This document shows positions 8,010 to 18,320 of a DNA stretch of 64,000 nt, piece after piece; positions within the stretch are counted from its first letter, which is position 1; the number at the start of each line of letters is the position of its first letter. The notes under the pieces were generated by a model that did not search any database, was not told the origin of the DNA, and saw nothing but the letters and a program-made list of their open reading frames with translations. The position numbers were made by a program, and so were the translations under genes. Origin of the DNA: Thiomicrorhabdus aquaedulcis (GTDB taxonomy: Bacteria > Pseudomonadota > Gammaproteobacteria > Thiomicrospirales > Thiomicrospiraceae); the NCBI RefSeq assembly GCF_004001325.1, contig NZ_AP018722.1, positions 1,860,001 through 1,924,000 on the forward strand. The letters are read 5' to 3'.

Positions 8010-8828
8010 TTAGCCATAACGTCCGGTAATGTAATCTTCGGTACGCTTAATTTTAGGGCGCGTAAACAAGCTGTCGGTGTCAGCGTATTCAATGAGTTCA
8101 CCCATGTACATAAAGGCCGTGTAATCTGATACACGTGCCGCTTGTTGCATATTGTGCGTAACAATAACAATAGTAAAGTCTTTTTTAAGCTCAAAAATAA
8201 GTTCTTCAATGGCAAGCGTCGAGATAGGATCTAACGCCGACGTGGGCTCATCCAATAACAGCACTTCAGGCTTAATGGCAATGGCGCGTGCAATGCACAA
8301 ACGTTGCTGTTGTCCACCAGACAATCCCAACGCATTGTCGTGCAAACGATCTTTGGCTTCTTCCCACAATCCTGCGCCTTTTAATGCCCATTCGACCGTT
8401 TCGTCTAATACAGCTTTGTCACTGATGCCTTGCAAACGCAAACCGTAGCAAACATTTTCATAAATGGATTTTGGAAACGGATTAGGCTTTTGAAACACCA
8501 TGCCCACACGGCGGCGTAATGCAGCTACGTCCATTTGCTTGGCGTACATTTCATCGCCATGCAACAACATCTCACCTTTGGTATTCACAATGTCAATAAG
8601 ATCGTTCATGCGATTAAAACAACGCAATAAAGTCGATTTACCGCACCCTGACGGCCCAATAAACGCGGTAACGCGGTTTTCGGGGATAATCATATTTACA
8701 TCCATCAACGCTTGCTTGGTACCGTAATAAAGATTCCAGTTTTTAACTTCAATTGCCACTTTTTCGTTTGCTAACGATAGGCTGCGATCTTCTCTGTCTA
8801 ACGAAATACTCATGTTGTATTCACTCAT
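8010..8828 (-). CDS. pstB: Phosphate ABC transporter ATP-binding protein PstB
   Basis: ATPase subunit of the high-affinity phosphate importer, 272 residues. Walker A is GPSGCGKST, the signature is LSGGQQQR, and Walker B is [13 protein letters not shown] followed by a switch His in [10 protein letters not shown]. The [15 protein letters not shown] segment is typical of PstB. It follows pstA after 42 bp and precedes phoU. The first 25 residues before the ABC domain are slightly longer than in Escherichia coli. Confidence 0.96.
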   Translation of the reverse strand: MSEYNMSISLDREDRSLSLANEKVAIEVKNWNLYYGTKQALMDVNMIIPENRVTAFIGPSGCGKSTLLRCFNRMNDLIDIVNTKGEMLLHGDEMYAKQMDVAALRRRVGMVFQKPNPFPKSIYENVCYGLRLQGISDKAVLDETVEWALKGAGLWEEAKDRLHDNALGLSGGQQQRLCIARAIAIKPEVLLLDEPTSALDPISTLAIEELIFELKKDFTIVIVTHNMQQAARVSDYTAFMYMGELIEYADTDSLFTRPKIKRTEDYITGRYG

Positions 8829-8870
8829 GTCGATTTTCCTTAAAAATAGGGGTCATGCCAAGCATGTAGG

Positions 8871-10523
8871 TTAATGGTCAAGCGCTTTGTAGCGTTCTCT
8901 TAATCGGTTACGAATGGTGATGGCGCCTAAGTTAAGCCCGACAATAATAATCACCAACAATAAAGACGTTGCATACACTAAGGGCTGAGAAGCTTCTATA
9001 TTAGGACTTTGGAAGCCTACGTCGTAGATGTGAAAACCTAAGTGCATAAATTTGCGGTCTAAATGCACAAACGGGGCAATCATGTCTATTGGCAACTCTG
9101 GAGCTAATTTAACCACGCCCACCAACATTAACGGAGCAACCTCACCCGCTGCACGCGCAATAGCCAAAATTAATCCGGTCATAATCGCAGGCATCGCCAT
9201 GGGCAATACTAAACGCATAATGGTTTCGGCTTTAGTTGCACCCAAGGCCAAGCCACCTTCACGTAAAGCACGAGGAATACGCGACAAGCCTTCTTCGGTT
9301 GACACAATCACCACGGGCAACGTTAGCAACGCCATGGTCAATGACGCCCATAATAAGCCTGGCGTTCCAAAAGTAGGACTGGGTAAGGCGTAGTTGTAAA
9401 ACAGTTCGTCTACATTGGCACCTAAAATATATACAAAGAACCCTAATCCAAAAATACCAAAGACAATCGACGGAACACCCGCCAGGTTGTTAATGGATAT
9501 ACGAACCAAACGCAATACCGTGCCTTCTCTAGCGTATTCACGCATGTAAATGGCGGCAATAACGCCCATTGGGGTTACAAATAACGTCATCAATAACACC
9601 ATGGTCACGGTACCAATAATGGCTGGAAACACACCACCTTCGGTATTGGCTTCACGTGGGTCGTCCCACAAGAAGTTGCCCATAGCATTAAAGAAATACC
9701 CCACCTTTTCAGTGGTCGTCATATTGTTAGGCTGCCAAGCGTGTACCATCTTTACCACAGGAACAACGACTTCTTTACCCGTGCTAACGCGTAAAGTTAA
9801 CTCACCCAACAATTTTAACTGATCATAAAAAACCTTAGTTTGCCCTTGGTAGGCAGTAAATTGCTTTTCATATTCGGCGCGTTGTGAATCCAACAGAGCC
9901 TTGCTGTCAGTGGTTAAGGTCTTGTCAGCAATTTGTATTTTTTCTTCTAAACGTAACCCCTCAATTTTGGCGTTTAATTTACCAATCTCGATTTTTTCGA
10001 TGTGACGTATTTCGGCGCGAATATCGGCGCTTTTACCCACTTGCTCATTTAAGCGCGCCAATAACTCGGCAGGCTCTCTGATATCTTGACCGTCCACACT
10101 AAACTGCACCGCGTGACCATACAGATTACCGTACTCAAAACGCTCAACCACCATGACATTGTTAGACAAGGTAGTAAAACCACCTTGCAAGTCCAAACTG
10201 CTGACCCATCTAAAATCAATGCCTAGAATATCGCGGTTACCGGTCTTAATAAGGTGCTGGGGAACGTCGATTTTGCCATGAATTGCTTCTGGCGCATCAC
10301 TTTCAACCACCAACATCTTAGAGTCTTGCCACTCGCCAATCACCGTTTCTAACTGGCCATTGGGTTGCTTAACACTTACCTCATAAACCTCATGTGGCCA
10401 AAAGTGAATCAGGCCTTTATAAGTAATCATCGCCAACAAACCAAACACCAATACCAAACTGATACTGACAGTTGATGCACTAAACCAAATCCAATGTTCG
10501 CCTTTTTTAAACCAGGTTTTCAT
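8871..10523 (-). CDS. pstA: Phosphate ABC transporter permease PstA, long form
   Basis: Permease subunit of 550 residues, almost twice the Escherichia coli length. The C-terminal half (about 305-550) is the usual membrane domain with the EAA-like loop EGLSRIPRALREGGLALGAT that contacts PstB. The N-terminal half has one helix (about 15-38) and then a large external region of about 250 residues with a charged, helical, coiled-coil-like stretch around 165-230. Long PstA proteins of this form are known in pseudomonads and vibrios. It starts 11 bp after pstC ends. The function of the extra domain is not known to me. Confidence 0.92.
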   Translation of the reverse strand: MKTWFKKGEHWIWFSASTVSISLVLVFGLLAMITYKGLIHFWPHEVYEVSVKQPNGQLETVIGEWQDSKMLVVESDAPEAIHGKIDVPQHLIKTGNRDILGIDFRWVSSLDLQGGFTTLSNNVMVVERFEYGNLYGHAVQFSVDGQDIREPAELLARLNEQVGKSADIRAEIRHIEKIEIGKLNAKIEGLRLEEKIQIADKTLTTDSKALLDSQRAEYEKQFTAYQGQTKVFYDQLKLLGELTLRVSTGKEVVVPVVKMVHAWQPNNMTTTEKVGYFFNAMGNFLWDDPREANTEGGVFPAIIGTVTMVLLMTLFVTPMGVIAAIYMREYAREGTVLRLVRISINNLAGVPSIVFGIFGLGFFVYILGANVDELFYNYALPSPTFGTPGLLWASLTMALLTLPVVIVSTEEGLSRIPRALREGGLALGATKAETIMRLVLPMAMPAIMTGLILAIARAAGEVAPLMLVGVVKLAPELPIDMIAPFVHLDRKFMHLGFHIYDVGFQSPNIEASQPLVYATSLLLVIIIVGLNLGAITIRNRLRERYKALDH

Positions 10524-10534
10524 CTCATAACTCC

Positions 10535-12826
10535 TTATAGCGAACCGTATTTGCGACGCATTCTTTGACGAACAACTTCGGCTAATGTGTTAAATACAAA
10601 GGTGAAAATAAACAACACCAGGCCTGATAAAAACAACACTCGATAATGCGAACTGGCGACTTCTGTTTCGGCCATTTCAACCGCTAAGTTGGCCGACAGG
10701 GTACGCAAGCCTTCAAACAGGTTGGTTTCCATAAGCGGCGTATTACCCGATGCCATCAACACAATCATGGTTTCACCCACGCCGCGTCCAAAGCCCAACA
10801 TAATGGCCGAAAAAATCCCAGGACTGGCGGTAGGCAACACTACGCCCACCAAAGTTTGCCAACCGCTTGCACCCAATGCCAAAGAAGCATTAACCAAGTA
10901 GCCCGGTACGTTATAAATAGCGTCCTCGGCCACTGAAAAGATGGTGGGAATTAATGCAAAGCCCATAGCAAAACCGATAACCATGGCGTTACGCTGATCA
11001 AAATCTATGCCTGCACTAACCGTTAACCATTGGCGCATATCACCTTGAAACACAGCGTTTTCAATAGGCACGCTCATAGTCATTGCAACCCAACCTAAGA
11101 ATAAAACAACCGGAATCATTAAGACTGCACGCTTGCCCACAGGGACTTTATGACGCAGGTTTTCGGGCAATTTTGACCACCCATAACCAAAGAGCAATAT
11201 CCCAATGGGCACTACAATAAACAGCGAGAAAAACCCGGGTAAATGCGCTTCCATATAAGGGGCTAACCACAGACCGGCTAAAAACCCTAAAATTACCGTA
11301 GGCAAGGCTTCAATAAGCTCAACCGATGGTTTAATCCACTGGCGAGTTTGTTTATCCATAAAAAACGCTGTAAAAATGGCCGCCAAAACAGCAATAGGCA
11401 CGGCAAACAACATTGAATATAAGGCCGCTTTTAACGTACCAAAGGTTAAAGGCGTTAATGAAAACTTGGGCTCAAAATCTGAGTTAGCCGAAGACGACTG
11501 CCACGTATAAGTAGGCTCGTCATAGCCTTCATACCATACCTTACCCCATAGGTTTGACATGGATACGTCAGGGTGCTCGTTTTCAATATGATACTGCACC
11601 AATTGACCTTCAGCAGTTTCAATCAATGCACCGTTAGCACGCGGCGTAATCGCTACAAAACCAGCACCACTAGAACTAACAAGCTCAGAGTACAAATGAC
11701 GCTCAGAGGTCGAATGAAATAAATCTAACTCTCCCTCTGCATTGGTTGTGGCAAATCCTTTACGCCCTTTCTCAATAGCAATGGTTTCAATGGGAGATTC
11801 GCTGACTTTAAAATTACGAATATTTTTTAAGCTGTAGTCGTTGTTTGCATCACGCACTGGAAACCACTGCATGACCTGACCTTGGCTTGTACCGACCATT
11901 AAAGAATAATCGCCTAGTAAAAAACGCACGGTGGTAACATTTTCTTGCTGCCCTGCAGGCAATAAATCAATTTGCTCAATGTATTCAGGGTTGCGTAAAT
12001 CACGTAGATTAAAATAATGCGCTTCACCGGTTTTGCTTACCGTATACAAATTGCGCATGTTGCCATCCAGTAACAGCCAATCAATTTGACCTTTAGCTTG
12101 AATGCTCACCGCGACATCTTGTTCAAGCGTTATGCCATCGGTCAACATCGACTCAATTTTTGAGAAACGTTTTAACTCAATAGATTCACTTGCCCCTGAT
12201 TGCACATAAGCTATTTGCAAGTCAGACGTTTTATCACGCAAGGCTAAATGCGTAATTTCCGAATCGCCCAACACAAGAGGCGTCTCACCATACGGATAAG
12301 TCATAACCGGCGTAATAGTACGCTGATCGTTAGGATACGTTACTTTGTAGCCATATTTAGCGACCAACACGCCCCCACCAGACAAGCCAAACGCTAAGAT
12401 GTTTTTAGCCTCGTCCACCACATTAAAGCTACTGATTGTTTGACCGCCTAATGGCAAATCTTCTACTAACGTAGTTTCACCCGTTGCGACTGTAAAGCCA
12501 AACATCTTACCCGAGGCACTAAAACGTACCGCAGATTCTTGATATTCATCCATAGCGTAGTAAAGTGTTTTTTCAGAAGCTCCACCGGGCACAGTGTACT
12601 GATTGGCTTTTTCTACAGAGGCTGATATAAATAATGGACCAACCACGTACACCAAAAAGAACATAATTAAAAGAACAGCAAAAATAACACTGATACCACC
12701 CACGGTTATTCCGACTGCGGCTATCGTATCTTTTAAATTTCTTCGTTTGATTCGCTTATCAAACAAAGGTCCTTTTAAGGCTTTGTCTAAAGCGGCTTGC
12801 GCGTTTGAGGAACGGGTTGTACTCAT
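10535..12826 (-). CDS. pstC: Phosphate ABC transporter permease PstC, long form
   Basis: Permease subunit of 763 residues. After a basic N-terminus comes a helix at about 35-68, then a large external domain (about 70-460) with repeated beta-rich units of a WD or propeller-like look, for example EGRKGFATTNAEGELDLF, and then the membrane domain (about 475-760) with the EAA-like loop YLVNASLALGASGWQTL and GRGVGETM. The pair with long PstA suggests that both extra domains meet outside the membrane and may act with PstS. First gene of the pstCAB-phoU-phoBR run. An imperfect palindrome copy (10617-10628) is in its 3' part. Confidence 0.92.
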   Translation of the reverse strand: MSTTRSSNAQAALDKALKGPLFDKRIKRRNLKDTIAAVGITVGGISVIFAVLLIMFFLVYVVGPLFISASVEKANQYTVPGGASEKTLYYAMDEYQESAVRFSASGKMFGFTVATGETTLVEDLPLGGQTISSFNVVDEAKNILAFGLSGGGVLVAKYGYKVTYPNDQRTITPVMTYPYGETPLVLGDSEITHLALRDKTSDLQIAYVQSGASESIELKRFSKIESMLTDGITLEQDVAVSIQAKGQIDWLLLDGNMRNLYTVSKTGEAHYFNLRDLRNPEYIEQIDLLPAGQQENVTTVRFLLGDYSLMVGTSQGQVMQWFPVRDANNDYSLKNIRNFKVSESPIETIAIEKGRKGFATTNAEGELDLFHSTSERHLYSELVSSSGAGFVAITPRANGALIETAEGQLVQYHIENEHPDVSMSNLWGKVWYEGYDEPTYTWQSSSANSDFEPKFSLTPLTFGTLKAALYSMLFAVPIAVLAAIFTAFFMDKQTRQWIKPSVELIEALPTVILGFLAGLWLAPYMEAHLPGFFSLFIVVPIGILLFGYGWSKLPENLRHKVPVGKRAVLMIPVVLFLGWVAMTMSVPIENAVFQGDMRQWLTVSAGIDFDQRNAMVIGFAMGFALIPTIFSVAEDAIYNVPGYLVNASLALGASGWQTLVGVVLPTASPGIFSAIMLGFGRGVGETMIVLMASGNTPLMETNLFEGLRTLSANLAVEMAETEVASSHYRVLFLSGLVLFIFTFVFNTLAEVVRQRMRRKYGSL

Positions 12827-12886
12827 AAGTTTTTAACCTTTCGGCAATCAATTTAAAAAGGAAGCGTTTTTTCACGACGCAACTAT

Positions 12887-12904
12887 AACGACTCAATATG
12901 ACAA
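12887..12904 (-). promoter_or_regulatory. Possible weak Pho box upstream of pstC
   Basis: On the minus strand TTGTCATATTGAGTCGTT has one good Pho half site (TTGTCAT) and a poor second half. TATAGT directly after it could be a -10 element, but the spacing would be unusual. Given because pstC heads the pst-pho operon and should be PhoB-controlled. Confidence 0.3.
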
Positions 12905-12982
12905 TAAGGTTGCAAAACTCGTATATTTCTAAAAAAAACACCGCATTTAATCGCTGCATCGCACCACAATAAAACACCCAAC

Positions 12983-12997
12983 GCACCATATTTGTAC
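12983..12997. promoter_or_regulatory. NtrC-like enhancer site upstream of glnA
   Basis: GCACCATATTTGTAC fits the NtrC pattern GCAC-N7-GTGC with one mismatch. It lies about 100 bp upstream of the sigma-54 type element at 13093, the usual enhancer distance. A further GCACCA half site is at 12961. The interval between pstC and glnA (12827-13161) holds this, the sigma-54 element and the possible Pho box. Confidence 0.5.
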
Positions 12998-13092
12998 ATT
13001 TTTCCATTTTTCTTGCACGCTGTTACGCAAAATACAGCCATCAAACCCGTTAAATTCAAGCAGTTAAAAGATTAATAAATATTATTGGCAAC

Positions 13093-13110
13093 CTGGCACA
13101 ATTCCAGCTA
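13093..13110 (+). promoter_or_regulatory. Sigma-54 type promoter for glnA
   Basis: CTGGCACAATTCCAGCTA has the invariant GG (13095-13096) and GC (13107-13108) exactly 10 bases apart, with a full TGGCAC -24 element. It is about 50 bp upstream of the glnA start. With the NtrC-like site it points to nitrogen-starvation control of glnA. Confidence 0.75.
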
Positions 13111-13161
13111 TTATTTGCAAACTTCATTTCAATCACCTTCGCTGTAAAAGGACATATAACA

Positions 13162-14568
13162 ATGCCACAAGCTATTTTTGATTTAATCCAAGAAAAAGAC
13201 GTCAAATGGGCTGACTTACGCTTTACTGACACACACGGTAAAGAACAACATGTCACCGTTCCTGCGTCTAAAGTAGACGAAGATTTCTTTACCGACGGTC
13301 AATCGTTTGACGGCTCATCTATCGAAGGTTGGAAAGGCATTCATAATTCAGACATGATTCTGATGCCACAAACCGACGGTTACGTAATAGATCCTTTCAC
13401 CAACGATCCAACCATCATCATTCGCTGTATGGTTATTGACCCCAACACCATGGAATCTTATGAAAAAGATCCACGTGGTATTGCGTTAAAAGCAGAAGCT
13501 TACCTAAAATCAACCGGCATTGCCGACACAGCGTTTTTTGGTCCAGAACCTGAATTCTTCATTTTTGATGACGTTCGTTGGGGCGCTGACATCTCTGGTT
13601 GCTTTGTTAAGATTGACGGTGGCGAAGCCGCTTGGAACTCTGAAAAAGCCTACGAAGGCGGCAACATGGGTCACCGCCCAAGCATTAAAGGCGGTTATTT
13701 TCCAGTTCCTCCGGTTGACCAGTTGCACGAAGTACGTGCCGACATCTGCGTTATGGCCGAAGAAATGGGTCTAAAAATTGAAGCGCACCACCACGAAGTG
13801 GCCACCGCTGGACAGTGCGAATTAGCTGTAGGTGGTAACACCCTTACCGCTAAAGCCGACGAAGTGCAAATTCTTAAATACGCCGTGCACAACACCTGTC
13901 ACGCCTTGGGCAAAACCGCTACGTTTATGGCCAAACCCATCGTAGGCGACAACGGTTCAGGCATGCACATTAACCAGTCTTTAACCAAAAATGGCAAAAA
14001 CATTTTTGCCGGTGACGTATATTCTGGTTTATCGCAAGAAGCCATTTGGTACATTGGCGGCTTAATGAAGCACGCCCGCGCCCTAAACGCCTTTACTAAC
14101 CCTGGAACTAACTCATACAAGCGTTTGGTTCCTGGCTTTGAAGCGCCTATTTTATTGGCCTACTCTGGTAAAAACCGTTCAGCCTCTATTCGCATCCCTT
14201 ACGCGCCGTCTGAGCGCGCACGTCGTGTTGAATTACGTTTTCCAGATCCAACGGCTAACCCATACCTAGCGTTTGCGGCAAGCTTAATGGCTGGTTTAGA
14301 CGGTATTTTAAATAAAATTGATCCAGGCGCTCCGGCTGAAAAAGATCTTTACGATTTAGAGCCAGAAGAAGAAGCGCAATTTAAAACCGTTTGCTCATCA
14401 CTAGACCAAGCGTTAGAAGAGTTGGATAAAGACCGTGAATTCTTGACCAAAAGCGGTGTGTTCACCGACGAGATGATTGACGCGTACATTGAACTAAAAA
14501 TGAAAGACGTTACTCGCATGCGCGCCACCACGCACCCGATTGAGTTTGACATGTACTATTCAATGTAA
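13162..14568 (+). CDS. glnA: Glutamine synthetase, type I
   Basis: Makes glutamine from glutamate, ammonia and ATP in the cytoplasm. The 468-residue length and the sequence match the dodecameric GSI-beta form. Visible landmarks: FDGSSIEGW, the metal-binding GPEPEFF, the ATP-binding [12 protein letters not shown] and the substrate loop NRSASIRIP. Tyr397 in [10 protein letters not shown] is the adenylylation site, and the modifying enzyme gene glnE lies next to it in convergent orientation. AAAGGA precedes the ATG at a good distance. Regulation probably by NtrC and sigma-54 at transcription and by GlnE at the protein. Confidence 0.97.
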   Translation: MPQAIFDLIQEKDVKWADLRFTDTHGKEQHVTVPASKVDEDFFTDGQSFDGSSIEGWKGIHNSDMILMPQTDGYVIDPFTNDPTIIIRCMVIDPNTMESYEKDPRGIALKAEAYLKSTGIADTAFFGPEPEFFIFDDVRWGADISGCFVKIDGGEAAWNSEKAYEGGNMGHRPSIKGGYFPVPPVDQLHEVRADICVMAEEMGLKIEAHHHEVATAGQCELAVGGNTLTAKADEVQILKYAVHNTCHALGKTATFMAKPIVGDNGSGMHINQSLTKNGKNIFAGDVYSGLSQEAIWYIGGLMKHARALNAFTNPGTNSYKRLVPGFEAPILLAYSGKNRSASIRIPYAPSERARRVELRFPDPTANPYLAFAASLMAGLDGILNKIDPGAPAEKDLYDLEPEEEAQFKTVCSSLDQALEELDKDREFLTKSGVFTDEMIDAYIELKMKDVTRMRATTHPIEFDMYYSM

Positions 14569-14585
14569 TTGCATTAAACGCTCTT

Positions 14586-14617
14586 ATAAAAAAACCGCAG
14601 AAATGCGGTTTTTTTAT
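14586..14617. terminator. glnA terminator
   Basis: Stem with arms ATAAAAAAACCGCA and its complement around a GAAA loop, with a run of T in the downstream arm. Confidence 0.88.
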
Positions 14618-14645
14618 GTCTTAAATTTAACGTCTAAATTAATAA

Positions 14646-14681
14646 AAAAAGCGTTTGACCAGGCCTGGTTAAACGCTTTTT
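14646..14681. terminator. Palindromic terminator with ACCAGGCCTGGT core (copy 6), between glnA and glnE
   Basis: Core at 14658-14669. The symmetry extends to AAAAAGCGTTT on the left and its complement on the right with one mismatched pair. A and T runs at the two ends suit termination from both convergent genes. Second hairpin after glnA within 30 bp. Confidence 0.8.
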
Positions 14682-14713
14682 ACTTACATTTATCTACACT
14701 TAATTACACCTAT

Positions 14714-17458
14714 CTAACCCGCCAACATCAACCCCTTCCAAACCGCGACCACAGCTTGACGCTCTTCCGAGTAGCACTCTGAACTTACCATGGGCGCTTG
14801 ATTTTGTAAGGCCATGCGGTGGTATTTTGACCGGTACACTTTGTAGGCCTGCGTTAACATATCCACCGATTCACTGGGCAATAACTGGGTGGCTTTAACG
14901 GCTTCTAAGATACGCACGTTATCGCTAAATTGAGACAACTGCGGGTATTGTTGTGCAAAGGCCAGGACTAAATATTGCATCATAAATTCTATGTCTACAA
15001 TGCCACCCTGCCCTTGCTTTAAATCAAACTCTTGAGCCGTGCTTTTATCCAGTGAGGCTTGCATTTTTTGGCGCATTTCAACCACTTCGGCGCGCACCGT
15101 TTGTGGGTTGCGTGCTTGTTGCAAAAAGCTTTGTTTAAAAGCATCAAAATGAGCCACACTTTGTGCGTCACCCACCACTGCTCTGGCACGTACAAACGCT
15201 TGATGCTCCCAGTTCCAGGCTTTTTGCTCTATGTATTTGGTAAAGCCATCAAAATCAATCACCATCATGCCCGACACGCCGTTGGGGCGTAAGCGGGTGT
15301 CCACTTCGTAGAGTACACCTGCGGGCATGAGCGTGGTCATGAGCGAGATGATTTTTTGCCCCATGCGCACAAAGTAAATAGAGTTATCCACCGCTTTGCC
15401 ACTCGGATTAATGGATTGCGCACTGGGGTTAAGCCCTTCGTAGACAAACACAATGTCCAAATCCGAACCATAACCCAGCTCAATACCGCCCAGCTTACCG
15501 TAACCAATCACCATAAAAGGGTTGCGCTGATTATCGGGGGTCATGCCACCCGGCAGCCCCGATTTTTTAAGGCTAAGTTGCCAAGCAAACTCCACCACGG
15601 CGTGCAAAACGGCTTGGGCAATCCAGGTTAAATAGTCACTGACTTGCATAATAGGCACATTGCCGGTAATGTCGGCCGCCGCCACTTTAAACACTTGGGC
15701 GTGTTTCCATTGGCGAATCTCTTCCATAAATTGCTCTTCGTCACCGTTGGCGTTGTGCAATAAGCTTGTTACTTCACGCTGCAATGCTTGAGCGTTCATG
15801 GGTTCGTAGAGCGTTCGCTCGTCGAGCAACTGATCCATCAAGGCTGGGTATTTGACCAACATATCGGCCACCCACAAACTCACCTGACACAACTTAACCA
15901 GGTTTTTAAGCGCCTGAGGATTTTCTTTCAGCAGAACCAAATAGACGCTGCGTTTAACCACCGATTCGACCACCGCTAACACGCGCTTGAGCAGTTCTGG
16001 GCTGTAATCGCACTGCAAGACCTCACGCATAATGAGCGGTATGGTGGCGTTAAGTCGTTCAGTGCCTTCTTTGCCCAGCGTTTGCACCATTCGACTGGTT
16101 TTAAAACTGAGTAATTGAGCTAAAAAGTCGTCTGCATCGTGAGACGATAAACTAAATTCGGCCAGTTTATCGGCTTCGTCCAAGGCACTTAACCACAGCT
16201 CGGTCATTAAATCGTGTGTGCCACAAGCCTCGTCTACGGCAAAGACTTCGGCAAATTGCGCTTCTACAAAGTTGCGATGCACGTTTAAGGTGGTTAAGAA
16301 GGCCGCGTAATCAGCAAACCCCATGGCATTGGCCAGCATAAGTTGCTGATGCGATTCTTTAGGCAAGCTGTGGGTTTGTTGGTCGTCCCAGGCTTGCAAA
16401 CGATTTTCGGCGCGCCGTAAAAACACATACGCCTCTTTAAGCCCTTGATACACGGTTATATCAATAAACCCGTGCTGACATAAAATCTCTAACATGGGCA
16501 ACAGCGCGCGTCCTTGTAGGGTTTTGTCGCGTCCGCCGTGCACCAGTTGAAACGCTTGAGTTATAAATTCAATTTCTCTAATTCCGCCGCGTCCCAACTT
16601 AATATTGTCGTGCATGCCTTTTTTAGCGACTTCGGCGGCAATCATCTGTTTAAGCTCACGCAACGAATCCATGGCACTAAAGTCAACATATCGTCGATAG
16701 ACAAACGGCCGTAAAACATTAAACAGTGCTTGCGCCTCATCGACATTTCCAGCCATTACACGGGCTTTTACCAACGCATAACGCTCCCAAGCTCGGCCAT
16801 GCAGCTCATAGTAATGCTCAAGCCCTGCAAAACTCACCGCCAAAGGCCCACCATCGCCAAACGGCCGCAGCCGCATATCCACCCTATAGACAAAGCCATC
16901 GCCGGTCATTTCTACCAACGATTTATTAAGCGCCTGCCCTAAGCGAATAAAAAACTGATCGTTAGCCAATGGACGCGAAGCGCCCTGGGTTTCACCGCCC
17001 TCTGGATACGCAAAAATAAGATCAATGTCCGATGAGAAGTTTAGTTCTTGTCCGCCCAATTTACCCATACCAATCACCAGCATGGTTTGTGGCTTGCCCG
17101 ACTCACGCCCTATTGGCGTGCCGTAACGCACACAAAAACGTTCATAGTGCCAATCCAACGCACTGGTTACTAAGGCATCGGCCAAGTCTGAAATAGCCGC
17201 CATACTCTCTTCTAATGAGGCCAAGCCCATTAAATCGCGCACGGCGATGCGTGTCATCATACGATTACGTTGCACCCGCAAATGCATTTTTAACTCGGTC
17301 TCGTCGGTGGACGCTATCGCCGTTTGATAAACCGTGTTGTAAAGTGTTCGTTCTGGCCAAGCGTCACGCCACACCTCTGGGGTGTGTAAATCGTTAAAAC
17401 GCTTAAACATATTGCTAACATACAAACTCCAAGCTTGCACTTGTTCTAATGAATACAT
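14714..17458 (-). CDS. glnE: Bifunctional glutamine synthetase adenylyltransferase/adenylyl-removing enzyme
   Basis: Adds AMP to or removes it from the regulatory Tyr of glutamine synthetase in answer to PII and glutamine. The 914 residues contain two nucleotidyltransferase domains, each with its motif: GMGKLGGQELNFSSDIDLIF near residue 130 (removal domain) and GYGKLGGIELGYGSDLDIVF near 660 (addition domain), plus helical GlnD-type linkers. It is a few dozen residues shorter at the N-terminus than the Escherichia coli protein. It converges with glnA, its substrate gene, and glnK lies upstream, so the whole PII-GlnE-GS control set is here except glnD. Confidence 0.95.
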   Translation of the reverse strand: MYSLEQVQAWSLYVSNMFKRFNDLHTPEVWRDAWPERTLYNTVYQTAIASTDETELKMHLRVQRNRMMTRIAVRDLMGLASLEESMAAISDLADALVTSALDWHYERFCVRYGTPIGRESGKPQTMLVIGMGKLGGQELNFSSDIDLIFAYPEGGETQGASRPLANDQFFIRLGQALNKSLVEMTGDGFVYRVDMRLRPFGDGGPLAVSFAGLEHYYELHGRAWERYALVKARVMAGNVDEAQALFNVLRPFVYRRYVDFSAMDSLRELKQMIAAEVAKKGMHDNIKLGRGGIREIEFITQAFQLVHGGRDKTLQGRALLPMLEILCQHGFIDITVYQGLKEAYVFLRRAENRLQAWDDQQTHSLPKESHQQLMLANAMGFADYAAFLTTLNVHRNFVEAQFAEVFAVDEACGTHDLMTELWLSALDEADKLAEFSLSSHDADDFLAQLLSFKTSRMVQTLGKEGTERLNATIPLIMREVLQCDYSPELLKRVLAVVESVVKRSVYLVLLKENPQALKNLVKLCQVSLWVADMLVKYPALMDQLLDERTLYEPMNAQALQREVTSLLHNANGDEEQFMEEIRQWKHAQVFKVAAADITGNVPIMQVSDYLTWIAQAVLHAVVEFAWQLSLKKSGLPGGMTPDNQRNPFMVIGYGKLGGIELGYGSDLDIVFVYEGLNPSAQSINPSGKAVDNSIYFVRMGQKIISLMTTLMPAGVLYEVDTRLRPNGVSGMMVIDFDGFTKYIEQKAWNWEHQAFVRARAVVGDAQSVAHFDAFKQSFLQQARNPQTVRAEVVEMRQKMQASLDKSTAQEFDLKQGQGGIVDIEFMMQYLVLAFAQQYPQLSQFSDNVRILEAVKATQLLPSESVDMLTQAYKVYRSKYHRMALQNQAPMVSSECYSEERQAVVAVWKGLMLAG

Positions 17459-17505
17459 TGTTAAACCCTACTAAAAAGACTAAAAAAGACTAAAAATTAA
17501 ATTCA

Positions 17506-17517
17506 ACCAGGCCTGGT
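17506..17517. repeat. ACCAGGCCTGGT palindrome, copy 7
   Basis: Exact copy between the methyltransferase gene and glnE; its last base is part of the methyltransferase stop codon. Confidence 0.9.
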
Positions 17518-18320
17518 CATATTTTGTAAATAAACAATTGGGTTTGCCGAGCGTCGCTTAAAATCCATACTTCGGTGGGCTCTACGTCGGGCACCGCAAA
17601 ACTGTTGCTCACAAACACCGCGCCACTGGGCAGCTCTTGCGACACTTTTTGCCAAAGCTTAACCATTGGTTCGGGGGATAAAAAAGCGTACACCATATTA
17701 TAATCAGCCAAAGACACCTTCCATAAATCGGTGGCAAACGTTTCACCGCCTCGCAAGGTCGTGTGCATTTTAGACAACAAATACGGAATAGGCGCGGTTT
17801 CTACCCCGTGTGAAACCTGCACATTGGGCACCTGCGCCATAAACACTACGTTGCCGCCAAGGCCGCAACCTAAATCAATAAAGCGCACGTTTTGCGCACT
17901 GTCATGCTCACTACAGTGCAAAGCCACTTGCTCGGCCACCAACGCTTTAAGCGCTTGGCGGGTGACTGAGTTGGTTAAATACAGCGGCACGCGCTCGTGT
18001 CCGGCGTTAGAAAACACCAAACCAATCAACACAAACAGAGCCAATCCCCACCAAGGATTAACGCCGGCCGATAATGCGCCATACAACCCTAACGGAATTA
18101 ACAATTGAATCCAACGCCACCAACTGGGTAAACCCAGCCAATGGCTTAACACGGCGGCCAACACACCTTGCACCAACACCAGCGGCCAGTAGGCGTAAGG
18201 TGGTGCAATCCACTGACTGGCCAACATTACCCCCAGCGCCAACACCATTAACGCCAAAGCCTGAGCCAGTAAAGCCACCAAAATTTTAGGCCATTTAACC
18301 AACCAACGTTTTAATACCAC
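17517..18320 (-). CDS. Membrane-anchored class I SAM-dependent methyltransferase-like protein
   Basis: Unnamed protein of 267 residues. The first ~110 residues hold about four hydrophobic helices. The C-terminal part is a class I methyltransferase-like domain: motif I is visible as FIDLGCGLGGNVVFMA (about 145-160), followed by GVETAPIPYLLSK as the acidic strand 2 and MVYAFLSPEPM as a strand 4-like segment. The substrate is unknown. It sits upstream of glnE and is divergent from glnK, but nothing in the sequence links it to nitrogen control. Similar proteins in related bacteria carry the same two-part layout as far as I know. Confidence 0.7.
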   Translation of the reverse strand: MVLKRWLVKWPKILVALLAQALALMVLALGVMLASQWIAPPYAYWPLVLVQGVLAAVLSHWLGLPSWWRWIQLLIPLGLYGALSAGVNPWWGLALFVLIGLVFSNAGHERVPLYLTNSVTRQALKALVAEQVALHCSEHDSAQNVRFIDLGCGLGGNVVFMAQVPNVQVSHGVETAPIPYLLSKMHTTLRGGETFATDLWKVSLADYNMVYAFLSPEPMVKLWQKVSQELPSGAVFVSNSFAVPDVEPTEVWILSDARQTQLFIYKI

